Below are positions 50,805-59,608 of a stretch of 64,000 bases of DNA, piece by piece. The notes under the pieces were generated by a model that saw only the letters and a program-made list of their open reading frames with translations, searched no databases and was not told the origin of the DNA. The stretch spans positions 1 to 64,000 of the forward strand of contig JAGQJZ010000003.1 of assembly GCA_020430445.1 (NCBI GenBank). Reading direction: 5' to 3'. The stretch comes from Nitrospina sp. Lineage in GTDB: Bacteria; Nitrospinota; Nitrospinia; Nitrospinales; Nitrospinaceae. The stretch's first letter is position 1; each line of letters begins with the position of its first letter. The position numbers were made by a program, and so were the translations under genes.

Positions 50805-51659
50805 TCAGTTTGTGTCAGGAGCCTTGGAAGCCACGGACCGGGCGCAGCGGAATCCGATGTAATTCATCTTCTGCGTGGGCAGGGCCTTGCCCCGCACCGT
50901 GATACGCGCCAGGTCCATGTTGGAAAACCAGGACCCGCCCTTCATCACCTTGAATTGTTCCCCGAACAGGTCGTTTTTTATCTCATTGCCCGGGTGCGGG
51001 CCGTACCAGGTGTCCGTCCATTCCCAGACGTTGCCCGCAAGGTCCAGCACCCCGTAAGGGCTCCGTCCTTCCGGATACGACCCGACGTTGGCGGTGTAGC
51101 GCTGACCGTCTTTCATGCCGCGGAAATTACCGCGTTCCGGTTGCGGGTCGTTGCCCCAGGGATAGGAACGTCCGTCCTTGCCCCGCGCGGCTTTTTCCCA
51201 TTCGGCTTCCGTCGGCAGGCGCTTGCCCGCCCATTGGCAATAGTCGTGGGCCTGTTTCCAGCTTACCCCGACTACGGGTTGTTCGTCAGCGTTAAATTTT
51301 TCGTTGTCGAAATAGCGCGGCGGTTCGTCCCCCGTTGCGGCGAGATAAGCCCTGTAAGCGCCGACGCTCACCTCGGTCCGGTCGATGTAGTAGGCCATGA
51401 GGCCGGCCGGACGGGACGGGGTCTCATCCCGGTAATAATCCAGCGATTCCGAGTGAAAGGTCTGGGCCGCCCACAGGATGTCGTCCTCCGTCGCGCCCAT
51501 CATGAAGGATCCCGCGGGAATCAACACCATGCCGGGCGGGGCGTCGCCGCTTCCGGAGGGCTGGCTCCAGGCAGGCCCGCACAGCAGGCCGGAGAAGAGC
51601 AGAATCCCCAGAACGCGGGTGACCGCCTTCTTTAAGACAGGCAAGGGATTCCGGACCAT
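50805..51659 (-). CDS. exported SUMF1/formylglycine-generating-enzyme-like protein
   Basis: The 284-residue protein has a signal peptide (residues 12-32) and an FGE-sulfatase (SUMF1) fold: MVLIPAGSFMMGA, ETPSRP, VSWKQAHDYCQWAGKRLPTEAEWEKAARG, LAGNVWEWTDTWYG and MKGGSWF, ending YIGFRCARS. True formylglycine enzymes use two close cysteines; only Cys in DYCQW and FRCAR stand in the domain, so the activity here is uncertain. Many such proteins bind ligands rather than modify sulfatases. The gene lies 16 bases after leuD. Confidence 0.85.
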   Translation of the reverse strand: MVRNPLPVLKKAVTRVLGILLFSGLLCGPAWSQPSGSGDAPPGMVLIPAGSFMMGATEDDILWAAQTFHSESLDYYRDETPSRPAGLMAYYIDRTEVSVGAYRAYLAATGDEPPRYFDNEKFNADEQPVVGVSWKQAHDYCQWAGKRLPTEAEWEKAARGKDGRSYPWGNDPQPERGNFRGMKDGQRYTANVGSYPEGRSPYGVLDLAGNVWEWTDTWYGPHPGNEIKNDLFGEQFKVMKGGSWFSNMDLARITVRGKALPTQKMNYIGFRCARSVASKAPDTN

Positions 51660-51675
51660 GTTGTCAGCGACGGGA

Positions 51676-52239
51676 TCAGGCGGGGATCAGCCCGGCCTTC
51701 TTGGCGTACTCGAAAATATTGCCCGCTTCGATAATATCTTTCACGTCTCCCAGCGGCTTCAGCTTGTAGGTCTTGTTCTGCGTCCGGTTGGTGAGCGTGT
51801 TTTCCTTGAGGTCGATCGCCAGTTCGTCCCCCGTGGCGATCTGCTCCGCCAGCGGCTCCTCGCATTCCAGCGGGACGAAGAATCCGCCGTCGACGGAGTT
51901 GCGGTAGAAGATGCGGGCGTAGGACTCGGCGACGACCGCCTGCACGCCGGCGATCTCCATGCACGCCGGGGCGTGTTCGCGCGAGGACCCGCAGCCGAAA
52001 TTCTTGCCGCCGATGATGATGCTGTACTGCGACTGCCACTGGCCGTCGTCGATGAACGGGGTGTTGCCTTTCGGCAGGCCCGCCGCTTCGGCCGGAACGC
52101 CGGAGAGCGAATACTTGCCGTAGTTCTTGCGCTCTTCGGGGTCGCTCAGGCTGTACACGAGGTGGGCCGCCGGGATGATCTGGTCGGTGTCGATGTTGTT
52201 GCCGAGCACGTAGGCGCGGCCTTCAAAATTTTCCTGCAT
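51676..52239 (-). CDS. leuD: 3-isopropylmalate dehydratase small subunit
   Basis: The 187-residue swivel-domain subunit carries NNIDTDQIIPA and GGKNFGCGSSREHAP, the substrate-gripping loop. With LeuC it isomerises 2- to 3-isopropylmalate in leucine synthesis. It follows leuC by 55 bases. The HacB/LeuD branch of this family also serves homoaconitase or related substrates in some lineages, so the assignment to leucine synthesis is by context and frequency. Confidence 0.9.
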   Translation of the reverse strand: MQENFEGRAYVLGNNIDTDQIIPAAHLVYSLSDPEERKNYGKYSLSGVPAEAAGLPKGNTPFIDDGQWQSQYSIIIGGKNFGCGSSREHAPACMEIAGVQAVVAESYARIFYRNSVDGGFFVPLECEEPLAEQIATGDELAIDLKENTLTNRTQNKTYKLKPLGDVKDIIEAGNIFEYAKKAGLIPA

Positions 52240-52294
52240 GCAGCAAACTCCGTTGATAACGCCCCCCGCGAAGGGGGCTGAATAGGATTTTGGT

Positions 52295-53602
52295 TTACAC
52301 CCGCGCCGGCATGACCTCGCGCGGGTCGGTGACGTGCCCGGTCAGCGCCGACGCGGCGGCGGTGTAGGGCGACGCCAGATAGACGGCCGACTGCTTGGAA
52401 CCCATGCGTCCCGGGAAATTGCGGTTGGTGGTGGAGATCACCACTTCCGTGCCGTGCGTGCGGCCGAAGGTGTCCTTCGGTCCGCCCAGGCAGGCCGCGC
52501 AGGACGGCTCGCCGATGTGGCAGCCGGCTTCCTCGAAGATCGTCTGCAGGGTTTTGCCGTCGATGGTGTATTCGCGGATGCCGTGTTCCACTTCGCGCGT
52601 CGCCGGGACGATGTAGGTGTCGATTTTCACTTTCTCGCCTTTGAGGATTTCCGCCGCGGCGATGAAATCGGTCAGCTTGCCGCCGGTGCAGGAGCCGATG
52701 TAGGAGCGGTCGAGCTTGACGTCGTGGCATTCCCGCGCCAGCGCGCGGTTGTCCGGCGAATGCGGCTTGGCGACCACCGGTTCCATCTTGTCCGCCTCGT
52801 AACTCCTGCGGTAGAAATAATTCGCGTCGGCGTCGGAATGTTCAATGATGTAAGACTTGTCGGTCCGCGCCTTGACGTAGTCCTCGGTCACAGCGTCGGC
52901 TTCGATGACGGAGTTCTTGCCGCCCGCCTCGATGGCCATGTTGCACAGCGTCATGCGCTCTTCCATGGAAAACTGCATGACCGCGTCGCCGGCCCATTCC
53001 ATGGTGCGGTAGGTCGCGCCGTCGCAGCCGATGTCGCCGATGACCTGCAGCAGGATGTCCTTCGCCATGATGTAGGGCGGGAAGGTGCCGTGGAACTCGA
53101 AGCGCATCGTTTCCGGAACCTTCACCCACAGCTTGCCGGTGCCCATGATGAACGCCGCGTCGGTGTTGCCGATGCCGGTGGAGAACATGCCGAACGCGCC
53201 GGAGGTGCAGGTGTGCGAGTCGGTGCCGAACAGCACTTCACCCGGCCGGTTGTGGCCTTCCTGCGCCAGCGCCACGTGGCAGACGCCCTTGTAATCGTCC
53301 GTGCCCGGATCGTAGTAGTAGGGCAGGTCCTGTTCCTTCACGAAATCGCGCAGGATGTCGACGTTGCGCAAAGCGTGCGGGTCTTCGGTGAAAATATAAT
53401 GATCGGGAATGATGACCAGCTTTTCGCGGTCCCACACCTTCGCGTTCTGTCCGAAATGTTTCTTGAAAATGGAGATGGCGCCCGGTCCGCACACGTCGTG
53501 CGTCATGAGAACGTCCACGTCCACCCAGATATTGTCGCCGGGCCGGGCCGAGGTCTTGCCTGCGTGCCGGGCCAGTATTTTTTCGGTAATGGTCATTGCC
53601 AT
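52295..53602 (-). CDS. leuC: 3-isopropylmalate dehydratase large subunit
   Basis: The 435-residue aconitase-family protein has TITEKILARHAGK at the start, VDVLMTHDVCGPGAI, FGTDSHTCTSGAFGMFSTGIGNTD, SYIGSCTGGKLTDF and SCAACLGGPKDTFG. The last two blocks hold the three cysteines for the [4Fe-4S] cluster that binds substrate. It belongs to the shorter LeuC/HacA type of about 420-435 residues, common in archaea and several bacterial phyla, not the 465-residue enterobacterial type. leuD follows. Confidence 0.92.
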   Translation of the reverse strand: MAMTITEKILARHAGKTSARPGDNIWVDVDVLMTHDVCGPGAISIFKKHFGQNAKVWDREKLVIIPDHYIFTEDPHALRNVDILRDFVKEQDLPYYYDPGTDDYKGVCHVALAQEGHNRPGEVLFGTDSHTCTSGAFGMFSTGIGNTDAAFIMGTGKLWVKVPETMRFEFHGTFPPYIMAKDILLQVIGDIGCDGATYRTMEWAGDAVMQFSMEERMTLCNMAIEAGGKNSVIEADAVTEDYVKARTDKSYIIEHSDADANYFYRRSYEADKMEPVVAKPHSPDNRALARECHDVKLDRSYIGSCTGGKLTDFIAAAEILKGEKVKIDTYIVPATREVEHGIREYTIDGKTLQTIFEEAGCHIGEPSCAACLGGPKDTFGRTHGTEVVISTTNRNFPGRMGSKQSAVYLASPYTAAASALTGHVTDPREVMPARV

Positions 53603-53863
53603 GGGAATATCCTGTCCTGTGAATTCGGTTGAGTTTCGCCTGTTCGGTGCCGAAAAGTTACCTAAGGAAGCTATTAAGATACCATTTTACCCCCCGGCCC
53701 GGAATAAAAACATGATTTTAAGGGCCATCGGGGCTAAAATATCTCAAAGGACCCCAATTTCCGGAAATTTTAATCGCGGCGGCTCGCAGGCCCTCAAAAA
53801 GGCTCGTTCGCGGTCCGCGGCAATTGTTAACAGTTCCCATATTCTCATTTCTCCGTCACCGAA

Positions 53864-54892
53864 ATGTTCGGACTCGCAATGGACACCCTGAACCGCCTCG
53901 CCTACCGGATTCCCGGACGGCCCCGGCAGGTGCAACTGGAGGTCACCAACCGGTGCAACCTCGATTGTCCGATGTGCCCGCGCGAGGTCATGGACATCGA
54001 GCTCGAGCACATGGAATGGGACACATTCCGCACGGTGGTCGACAAACTGCACGGCGATGAGGACATCACCCTCACCGGCTGGGGCGAACCGTTCCTGCAC
54101 CCGCGTATCTTCGACATGATCCGCTATTGCAAGGACCGGGGCCACACGGTGCGCATCACCTCGAACGGCCTGTTCCCGAAACCGGAGATCGCCGACGCCA
54201 TCGTCGCCTCCGGACTGGACGCCTTGACGTTTTCCATCGACAGCGTCGAAGGGGAGGTCGATTCCGGCCACGCCAGCCACAAGGCGCTGAAGAATATCGA
54301 GCGCCTGCCGAAGATCCGCCAGAACGGCAAGCCGTACCTGCGCTTGCAGGCGACCCTGCACGGGGACGGCGGCGACGCGCTGTGCGCGGTCATCGAATAC
54401 GGTGCGCGGCACGGTTACGACGCGGTGAACGTCGGCCGTGTCGACCGCAAGTACGACGCCTCGCTCACCCGGCCCGGCCCGGTAGAAGAGGCGCGTATTT
54501 TTGAGCAAGCCGACCGCCGGGCGCGCGCCCTGGGCATCCAGCTCGACTGGTTGCAGTACGGCGTCTCGCGCGGTCTCGTGCGCTGGTTCTACAAGCTCCT
54601 GCGCAAAAAACTGCACCGCTCCGGCCGCTATTGCCTGAAAACCTTCGACTACACCTACATCACCCGCGAAGGCCAGGTCACGCCCTGCTGCCTGCTGCCG
54701 GAGAAGAAAGTCGGCGACGCGCTGGCGGGCGATCTCGACGCTATCTGGAGCAATGCCGACTACGAGCATTTCCGCGAGCATTACCGCGACACCTGCGGCA
54801 AGTGCGACCTGTGGACCGTCGACATGGTGGACATGCCCGATTCGGCGGGCACAACATCGACACCGCCCCGTCCCGAACCCGCCCTTTCCTGA
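53864..54892 (+). CDS. radical SAM protein with SPASM-like C-terminus
   Basis: The 342-residue enzyme binds a [4Fe-4S] cluster through Cys31, Cys35 and Cys38 (CNLDCPMC) and would cleave S-adenosylmethionine. The TGWGEPFLHP and ITSNGLF segments are typical of the MoaA/SPASM clan. The C-terminal block CCLLPEKKVGD with CGKCDLW suggests at least one auxiliary cluster. Substrate is unknown, and no small peptide precursor gene is evident next to it. A second in-frame ATG is at 53879. Confidence 0.85.
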   Translation: MFGLAMDTLNRLAYRIPGRPRQVQLEVTNRCNLDCPMCPREVMDIELEHMEWDTFRTVVDKLHGDEDITLTGWGEPFLHPRIFDMIRYCKDRGHTVRITSNGLFPKPEIADAIVASGLDALTFSIDSVEGEVDSGHASHKALKNIERLPKIRQNGKPYLRLQATLHGDGGDALCAVIEYGARHGYDAVNVGRVDRKYDASLTRPGPVEEARIFEQADRRARALGIQLDWLQYGVSRGLVRWFYKLLRKKLHRSGRYCLKTFDYTYITREGQVTPCCLLPEKKVGDALAGDLDAIWSNADYEHFREHYRDTCGKCDLWTVDMVDMPDSAGTTSTPPRPEPALS

Positions 54893-54924
54893 GGCGGTTT
54901 CTCTACCCCATCTCTTTAATCCCC

Positions 54925-54953
54925 TTGTCCCGTTTTGAGGAAGTATGTATGAT
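54925..54953 (+). promoter_or_regulatory. probable higBA promoter
   Basis: TTGTCC (54925-54930) and TATGAT (54948-54953) are 17 bases apart, directly before the operator palindrome. Confidence 0.55.
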
Positions 54954-54969
54954 TGACGTATAACGTCAA
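54953..54969. promoter_or_regulatory. probable HigA operator
   Basis: TTGACGT-ATA-ACGTCAA is a perfect 17-bp palindrome covering the predicted transcription start, 16 bases before the higB start codon. Toxin-antitoxin operons are usually repressed by the antitoxin at such a site. Confidence 0.7.
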
Positions 54970-54985
54970 AACTGGGAAACGGTTC

Positions 54986-55261
54986 GTGATTAAAAGTTTT
55001 CGTGAGAAGGACACAGAAAAGCTGTTTCGCCGAAAGGCGGTCAAAAAATTTTCCGGTATTGAACGGCAGGCTCTGAAAAAACTGGACCGGTTGGATGCGG
55101 CACCGGACCTCGCCGCTATTTCCAACCTGCCGGAAAACCGGTTCGAGATTTTGAAAGGTGACCGTAAAGGTCAGTACAGTATCCGCATCAACGACCAGTG
55201 GCGAATTTGTTTCAAATGGGAAGACGGCGCTACAGAGGTTGAGATCGTGGATTACCATTAG
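54986..55261 (+). CDS. higB: HigB-family toxin (RelE/ParE superfamily)
   Basis: The 91-residue protein matches the HigB/plasmid-killer group: IKSFREKDTEKLFRR at the start, ALKKLDRLDAA, LPENRFEILKGDRKGQYSIRINDQWRICFKWEDG, ending VDYH. Such toxins are mRNA interferases acting at the ribosome. I choose the GTG at 54986 because the known family starts exactly there with (M)IKSF. An upstream TTG is inside the palindromic operator. Toxin precedes antitoxin, as is usual for higBA. Confidence 0.92.
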   Translation: MIKSFREKDTEKLFRRKAVKKFSGIERQALKKLDRLDAAPDLAAISNLPENRFEILKGDRKGQYSIRINDQWRICFKWEDGATEVEIVDYH

Positions 55262-55272
55262 TGGAGGAAATC

Positions 55273-55596
55273 ATGCCCAAAGACTGGAGAGCCCCGATCC
55301 ATCCCGGGGAGCATCTGGCGGATGAATTGGAGGAAATCGGGATCAATGCCGTGGAACTGGCGCGGCGTATCGAGGTGCCGCCCAATCGCATTTACCAGAT
55401 TTTGTCCGGCAAGCGCTGTGTTTCAGCGGACACGGCCCTCAGGCTGGGAAAGTTTTTCAATACGGGACCGGAACTCTGGCTGAATCTGCAGCAGAAATTC
55501 GATCTGGAAACCACGCGCCTGCGGGAGGAAAAAGACCTCCGGCGGATCAAGCCCTTCATGGCCCGTCCCGCTTCGGCTTCCCGTTCCCGCGCATGA
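55273..55596 (+). CDS. higA: HigA-family antitoxin
   Basis: The 107-residue protein carries an XRE-type helix-turn-helix (residues 20-70; NAVELARRIEVPPNRIYQILSGKRCVSADTALRLGKFF) preceded by the HigA signature IHPGEHLADELEEIG. It neutralises HigB and represses the operon. The ATG at 55273 follows GGAGG six bases upstream, only 11 bases past the toxin stop. The Ser/Ala/Arg-rich tail is probably disordered. Confidence 0.93.
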   Translation: MPKDWRAPIHPGEHLADELEEIGINAVELARRIEVPPNRIYQILSGKRCVSADTALRLGKFFNTGPELWLNLQQKFDLETTRLREEKDLRRIKPFMARPASASRSRA

Positions 55597-55687
55597 TAAA
55601 AATTGTTGAATTTATAGGTCTTGTGGCTTTGTTCCCATGGGCAAAACCCCGGCCTTCTGGTATTATCGTGCCATGAGAGAATCGCAA

Positions 55688-57130
55688 ATGACTGCACCGA
55701 AGATCGTCATCGACCGCCGTCCCATGTGGATCGTCGTGTTCGACCGCATGCGCCGCGGTATTTTCCTGGCGCTGATCTTCCTGCTGTTTTTCGTTGCCCT
55801 GGGGATGGAGGGGCCTTCTGATCTTTCGCCCGAGGCCTACCGCGTGCTGTGCCTGTTCGGGCTGTGCGTCACCCTGTGGTCGACGAACCTGATCCCGCTT
55901 TCCGCCACCAGCCTGCTGGCCATCGGCATGGTGCCCCTGCTCGGCATCATGGAGTCGGGGCAGGTGTACGCTTTCTTCGGCAACAAGGCGGTGTTCTTCA
56001 TCCTCGGCGCGTTCATCCTGTCGGGGGCGATGATCGCCTGCGGCCTCAGCGTGCGCCTGTCGATGTGGGTGATGGAGAACTTCGGGCAGAGTCCCCGGCG
56101 GCTCTGGGGGTCGATCTATCTCTTTGGCGCGATCAGTTCCTGCTTCATGTCCGAGCACGCGGTGGCGGCGATGCTGTTTCCCATCGTTTCGGAAATCGTC
56201 AAGACGCTGGAGCTCACGCCCGGCCGTTCGGTGTTCGCCAAGGGGCTGTATTTCGCCATGGCGTGGGGGTGCATCATCGGCGGCGCGGCGACGGTGCTGG
56301 GCGGCGGGCGCGTGCCGCTGGCGGTGGAGATTCTCGAGAAAACCACCGACAAGGCCGAGACCCTCGGTATCTGGCAGTACACGGCGCTGTCGCTGCCATT
56401 GATCGTGCTCATGCTGCCGGCGGGCTGGCTGGTGCTGACGACGCTGTTCAAGCCGGAGATCGCCGATGTTTCTCCGGCGCTGAAAGTTTTGCACAAGAAA
56501 CGCGAGGCGCTGGGCAAGGTCAGCTTCTTCGAGATGGGCGTCGGCGGCGTCATGCTGGTGACGCTGTTCTTCTGGTTCGTGTTCGGCGAGCGCTATGGCA
56601 TCGCCAACATCGCCATCATCGCCATCGTGTCGCTGTTCCTCTTCCGCCTGATCACCTGGGAGAAGGTGCAGGAACACGTCAACTGGGCGGTGATTTTAAT
56701 GTACGGCGGCGCCATCTGCCTGGGGGAAGTGATGGCGGATTCCGGCGCGGCCCTGTGGCTGGCGCGCCAGGTGTTTTCCGGCATGGTCGAAATTCCGGCG
56801 ATGTTTTTGATAACGGTGGCGGTACTTTCGGCGGTGTTCACCACGGTGATGAACAACTCCGCCGTGATCGCGGTCCTCCTGCCGCCGGTGCTGTCGCTGT
56901 GCGGCGACTACGGCATCAGCCCGCTGGTGGCGGCGATGACGGTGATTTTGCCGAGCAATTTCGCCTTCATTCTGCCGATCGCTACGCCGGCCTCGGCGCT
57001 GGCCTACAGTTCGCGCTGCATCACCCTGCGCGAGATGATGATCACCGGAAGCCTGCTTGCGGGGGTGGGGTTCGTCTGTTATCTCTTTTTGCTCAAAATT
57101 TACTGGCCGCTCATCGGCCTGACGGGGTAG
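55688..57130 (+). CDS. SLC13/DASS-family anion symporter
   Basis: The protein of about 480 residues has roughly eleven membrane helices. Family motifs are NLIPLSATSLLAIGMVPLLG and the conserved second-half segment TVMNNSAVIAVLLPPVLSLC followed by PSNFAFILPIATPASALAYSS. These transporters carry dicarboxylates, sulfate or phosphate with sodium. The cargo is not readable from sequence. The frame has ATGs at 55637, 55673 and 55688; the last has GAGAG at 8 bases and is preferred. The rhodanese gene follows 4 bases later. Confidence 0.88.
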   Translation: MTAPKIVIDRRPMWIVVFDRMRRGIFLALIFLLFFVALGMEGPSDLSPEAYRVLCLFGLCVTLWSTNLIPLSATSLLAIGMVPLLGIMESGQVYAFFGNKAVFFILGAFILSGAMIACGLSVRLSMWVMENFGQSPRRLWGSIYLFGAISSCFMSEHAVAAMLFPIVSEIVKTLELTPGRSVFAKGLYFAMAWGCIIGGAATVLGGGRVPLAVEILEKTTDKAETLGIWQYTALSLPLIVLMLPAGWLVLTTLFKPEIADVSPALKVLHKKREALGKVSFFEMGVGGVMLVTLFFWFVFGERYGIANIAIIAIVSLFLFRLITWEKVQEHVNWAVILMYGGAICLGEVMADSGAALWLARQVFSGMVEIPAMFLITVAVLSAVFTTVMNNSAVIAVLLPPVLSLCGDYGISPLVAAMTVILPSNFAFILPIATPASALAYSSRCITLREMMITGSLLAGVGFVCYLFLLKIYWPLIGLTG

Positions 57131-57134
57131 CGGC

Positions 57135-57470
57135 ATGGCGGTGCAGTCCATCGATCCACAGGAGTTGAAGCGCAGGCTGGACGCGGGGGAGGTCGAATGC
57201 CTGCTCGACGTGCGCGAGGAGTGGGAGCACACGCTCACGGCGCTGCCGGGGTCGATCCACATCCCGCTGAACGAGTTGACCGACCGCATGATGGAACTGG
57301 CGTTCGAAGACAACATCGTTGTGTATTGCCACACCGGGCACCGTTCGCGGCAGGCGGGGGAGATCCTGCTCGAGTCCGGCGTGGCGACGGTCTACAACCT
57401 CAGCGGCGGCATCGACGCCTATTCGCAGGTGGCGGACGCTTCGGTGCCGCGTTACCGCCCGGCTTACTAG
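57135..57470 (+). CDS. single-domain rhodanese
   Basis: The 111-residue protein is a GlpE-type rhodanese. The active Cys65 lies in VVYCHTGHRSRQA, after LLDVREEWEHTLTALPGSIHIPLNEL. It transfers sulfane sulfur, for example from thiosulfate to cyanide or a thiol. It starts 4 bases after the SLC13 gene and ends 13 bases before the next small gene, so these three are one operon. This context hints that the transporter might carry a sulfur anion, but that is inference. Confidence 0.92.
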   Translation: MAVQSIDPQELKRRLDAGEVECLLDVREEWEHTLTALPGSIHIPLNELTDRMMELAFEDNIVVYCHTGHRSRQAGEILLESGVATVYNLSGGIDAYSQVADASVPRYRPAY

Positions 57471-57483
57471 AGGATTTTTTTAC

Positions 57484-57729
57484 ATGATGTTCAACGGCGA
57501 TGGACTGGAAGTTCCCAAATCCCCGTTTGCGGTGGAGAAGGAACTGCTCAACGGCACGGGGTCGGTGATGGGCGACGGCGCAGCGATTTACGTCGAGCAC
57601 CTCAACGTCAGCGAGAACCAGTTCGTGGTCGTGAAATCGCCGGTGAAGGACAACCCGCCCGAGACCGTGCGTTTCCCCTCCCACCAGTTCAACGACGCCT
57701 GGCAGAAGTTTACCGAATGGGTGAAATAG
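57484..57729 (+). CDS. small conserved hypothetical protein
   Basis: The 81-residue soluble protein starts at a tandem ATG-ATG with GAGGA about 12 bases upstream. It has no cysteines and no membrane segment. Sequence features are GDGAAIYVEHLNVSENQFVVVKSP and a C-terminal amphipathic end FNDAWQKFTEWVK. I do not recognise a family. Its place directly after the rhodanese gene suggests co-expression. Confidence 0.65.
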   Translation: MMFNGDGLEVPKSPFAVEKELLNGTGSVMGDGAAIYVEHLNVSENQFVVVKSPVKDNPPETVRFPSHQFNDAWQKFTEWVK

Positions 57730-57802
57730 AATCCCCCAGCCCTCCTTCGTTTCCGCTCAGGACAGGTATTTTGCGCGGGAGAGTGTACGAATACCGGTTC
57801 AA

Positions 57803-57841
57803 TATTCCCCCTTGTAAAGGGGGAAGCGAAGCAGGGGGATT
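57803..57841. repeat. CCCCCTTGTAAAGGGGG-type repeat
   Basis: This hairpin-forming element has a perfect 7-bp stem followed by an AGCGAAGCAGGGGGATT tail. It is the typical form of an intergenic repeat seen in many genomes. Confidence 0.6.
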
Positions 57842-57861
57842 AGACCTTCTTTCATAAAAGG

Positions 57862-57890
57862 CGAGATTCTTCGCTATCGCTCAGAATGAC
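57862..57890 (-). repeat. GATTCTTCGC...CTCAGAATGAC-type repeat
   Basis: The element pairs in opposite orientation with the copy at 7370-7400, sharing GATTCTTCG and the CAGAA-GAC end. Confidence 0.6.
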
Positions 57891-57911
57891 ACACTATTGG
57901 TGTCTAAAAGG

Positions 57912-57947
57912 CCGTCATTGCGAGGAGCGATAGCGACGAAGCAATCC
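57912..57947 (+). repeat. GTCATTGCGAGGAGC...GAAGCAATCC-type repeat
   Basis: The sequence matches a widespread bacterial intergenic repeat known from general experience (GTCATTGCGAGG followed by GCAATC). It is 21 bases from the previous element and may have inserted as part of a composite. Confidence 0.65.
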
Positions 57948-58111
57948 AGAAGTCTGGATCTACCCCTTCGGGGCACGAGTGCTAAGGACGAATACCTGGG
58001 CCACGCTCATTTCATTCGCTCGCGATGACGAGGCTTGGCCTTTCCTCCCAATGATCCTCGCCTCGAAGGTTTTTCCTGGGTTATGCAAAGGAGAAAGCGA
58101 AGTCGGGTCTT

Positions 58112-59608
58112 TCAGGATTCTTTCAGCTTATCCAGCACGACCTGTCGCATGGCGTCGATGGGCGCGGTCTTGCCGGTCCACATCTCAAACTGTTCCACCG
58201 CCTGGTTGACGAACAGTTCGACACCGGGAATCACGGTACACCCTTTCTCCCGTGCTTCTTTCACCAGCCGCGTCTCCAGCGGATTGTAAACCGAGTCGAA
58301 CACGATCATGCCGAGTTTCAGGCAGGAGGCGGGGCAGGGCGTCTGGTTGACGTTCGGCGTCATGCCCGCGGGCGAACAGTTGATGAGGATGTCCGGCGAT
58401 TCCTTGTCGATCGCGTCGACGTGGATCAGCCGCGCGCCGAGCTGATCGGCCAGTTCCTGCCCGCGTTCGCGGTTCCGGTGGTAGGTGAGAGTGAGGTGCG
58501 CGCCCGCGTCTTTTAACGTGTGGCCGATGGCTTTCGCCGTGCCGCCCGCGCCGATGATGACGACGTTCTTCCCCGCAACTTCGCCTTTTTCTTTAAGCGC
58601 GCGCAGGGCGCCGGTGCCGTCCGTGTTGTAGCCCACCCATTCGCCGTTTTCATGCACCACGGTGTTGACCGCGCCGATCCGTTTCGCCTGTGCGGAGATG
58701 GAACCGAGGTAGCGGCCGATTTCCTCCTTGTGCGGCATGGTGACGCTGAGTCCGCCGATATACGGTTCGAACAGGCTGAAGAAGCGTTGCACGTTCTTCA
58801 CCAGGAACGGCACGTAGACGTGGGGCAGTCCGGTCAGTTGGAACGCCTTGTTGTGGATCAGGTAGCCCATGCTCTTGTTGATGGGATCGCCGATGACGCC
58901 GAACACTTTCGCTTCCGGCGGAATGGCTCCGGCGCGGTAGACTTCTTTTAAAATGCGGGCGGGGATCTGTCCCGGCGCGCTTTCCTTGCCCGTTTCGAGC
59001 GAACCGAAGGTCAGCCACCCGCCGAAATGTACGGTGAGGATGCGGCTGATCTCGCCTTTCTCGCCCATGCAGAAGCCGATCATTTTCTTTTCGTCCTTGC
59101 GCGCGCGGTAGAGCAGGCGGAACAACGCCAGGTTGTCGTTGATGTCCTGCGCGTAGGTGATGATCTTGAGGATGTCCGCCGGCATCTCGCACATGATTTC
59201 GTAAATCTGGTCGATGCGTTCGTCGGTGCGGGTGAAGTCGTGATGCGACAGGATGACCTGGCTTTGCCCTTTGTTCTCGAGGACCGATTTGAGCAGGGGG
59301 CCCGGTGTTGACGTTTCGATGTCGATATAGGGCGCGCCGAGGTCGATGGCTTTGCGGATGGAGGCGATGCGTTCCTCGTCCGGGCCGCGGTACTGGCCGC
59401 CGTCCATCTTGTTGCGATAGGTGACGATGACCGGTTTGCCCGCGGCCTGCATCAGGTTCTTTAAATCCGCGTCGGGCATCAGGTCCATGCGCAACTCGAC
59501 GATGTCCGCGAGGTCGCGCGAGCGTTCGAGGTCCTTGAGCGCCTGTTGTTCCGTGGGGCCGACGATGGGGATGCAGATCATGGGGGTCCGGGAGAAAAGT
59601 GAATGCAT
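58112..59608 (-). CDS. aroDE: bifunctional 3-dehydroquinate dehydratase / shikimate dehydrogenase
   Basis: The 498-residue protein fuses two consecutive steps of the shikimate pathway. Residues 10-220 are a type I dehydroquinase with the catalytic His in LSHHDFTR and the Schiff-base Lys in DILKIITYA. Residues 235-498 are shikimate dehydrogenase with NKSMGYLIHNKAF, SVTMPHKEEIG, GYNTDGTGAL and the NADP-binding GAGGTAKAIG. The same fusion order is known in plants and some bacteria. Two starts are possible: ATG 59608, or ATG 59581, which begins directly at the first strand (MICIPIVGP). Confidence 0.93.
   Translation of the reverse strand: MHSLFSRTPMICIPIVGPTEQQALKDLERSRDLADIVELRMDLMPDADLKNLMQAAGKPVIVTYRNKMDGGQYRGPDEERIASIRKAIDLGAPYIDIETSTPGPLLKSVLENKGQSQVILSHHDFTRTDERIDQIYEIMCEMPADILKIITYAQDINDNLALFRLLYRARKDEKKMIGFCMGEKGEISRILTVHFGGWLTFGSLETGKESAPGQIPARILKEVYRAGAIPPEAKVFGVIGDPINKSMGYLIHNKAFQLTGLPHVYVPFLVKNVQRFFSLFEPYIGGLSVTMPHKEEIGRYLGSISAQAKRIGAVNTVVHENGEWVGYNTDGTGALRALKEKGEVAGKNVVIIGAGGTAKAIGHTLKDAGAHLTLTYHRNRERGQELADQLGARLIHVDAIDKESPDILINCSPAGMTPNVNQTPCPASCLKLGMIVFDSVYNPLETRLVKEAREKGCTVIPGVELFVNQAVEQFEMWTGKTAPIDAMRQVVLDKLKES

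Larger units (their letters stand above)
57730..58111. repeat. intergenic repeat island
   Basis: This 382-base gap contains several different short repeats of kinds known to be scattered between genes in many bacteria. A C/G-rich element with a perfect 7-bp hairpin (CCCCCTT-GTA-AAGGGGG) is at 57803-57841. A GATTCTTCGCTATCGCTCAGAATGAC element is at 57862-57890. A GTCATTGCGAGGAGCGATAGC element is at 57912-57947. A partial CGCTCGCGATGACGAGG follows near 58017. No coding frame is convincing. Confidence 0.7.

Noticed and set aside
55261-55272. GTG start for HigA overlapping the toxin stop
   Set aside because: The ATG at 55273 has GGAGG at proper spacing; the GTG has no site of its own.
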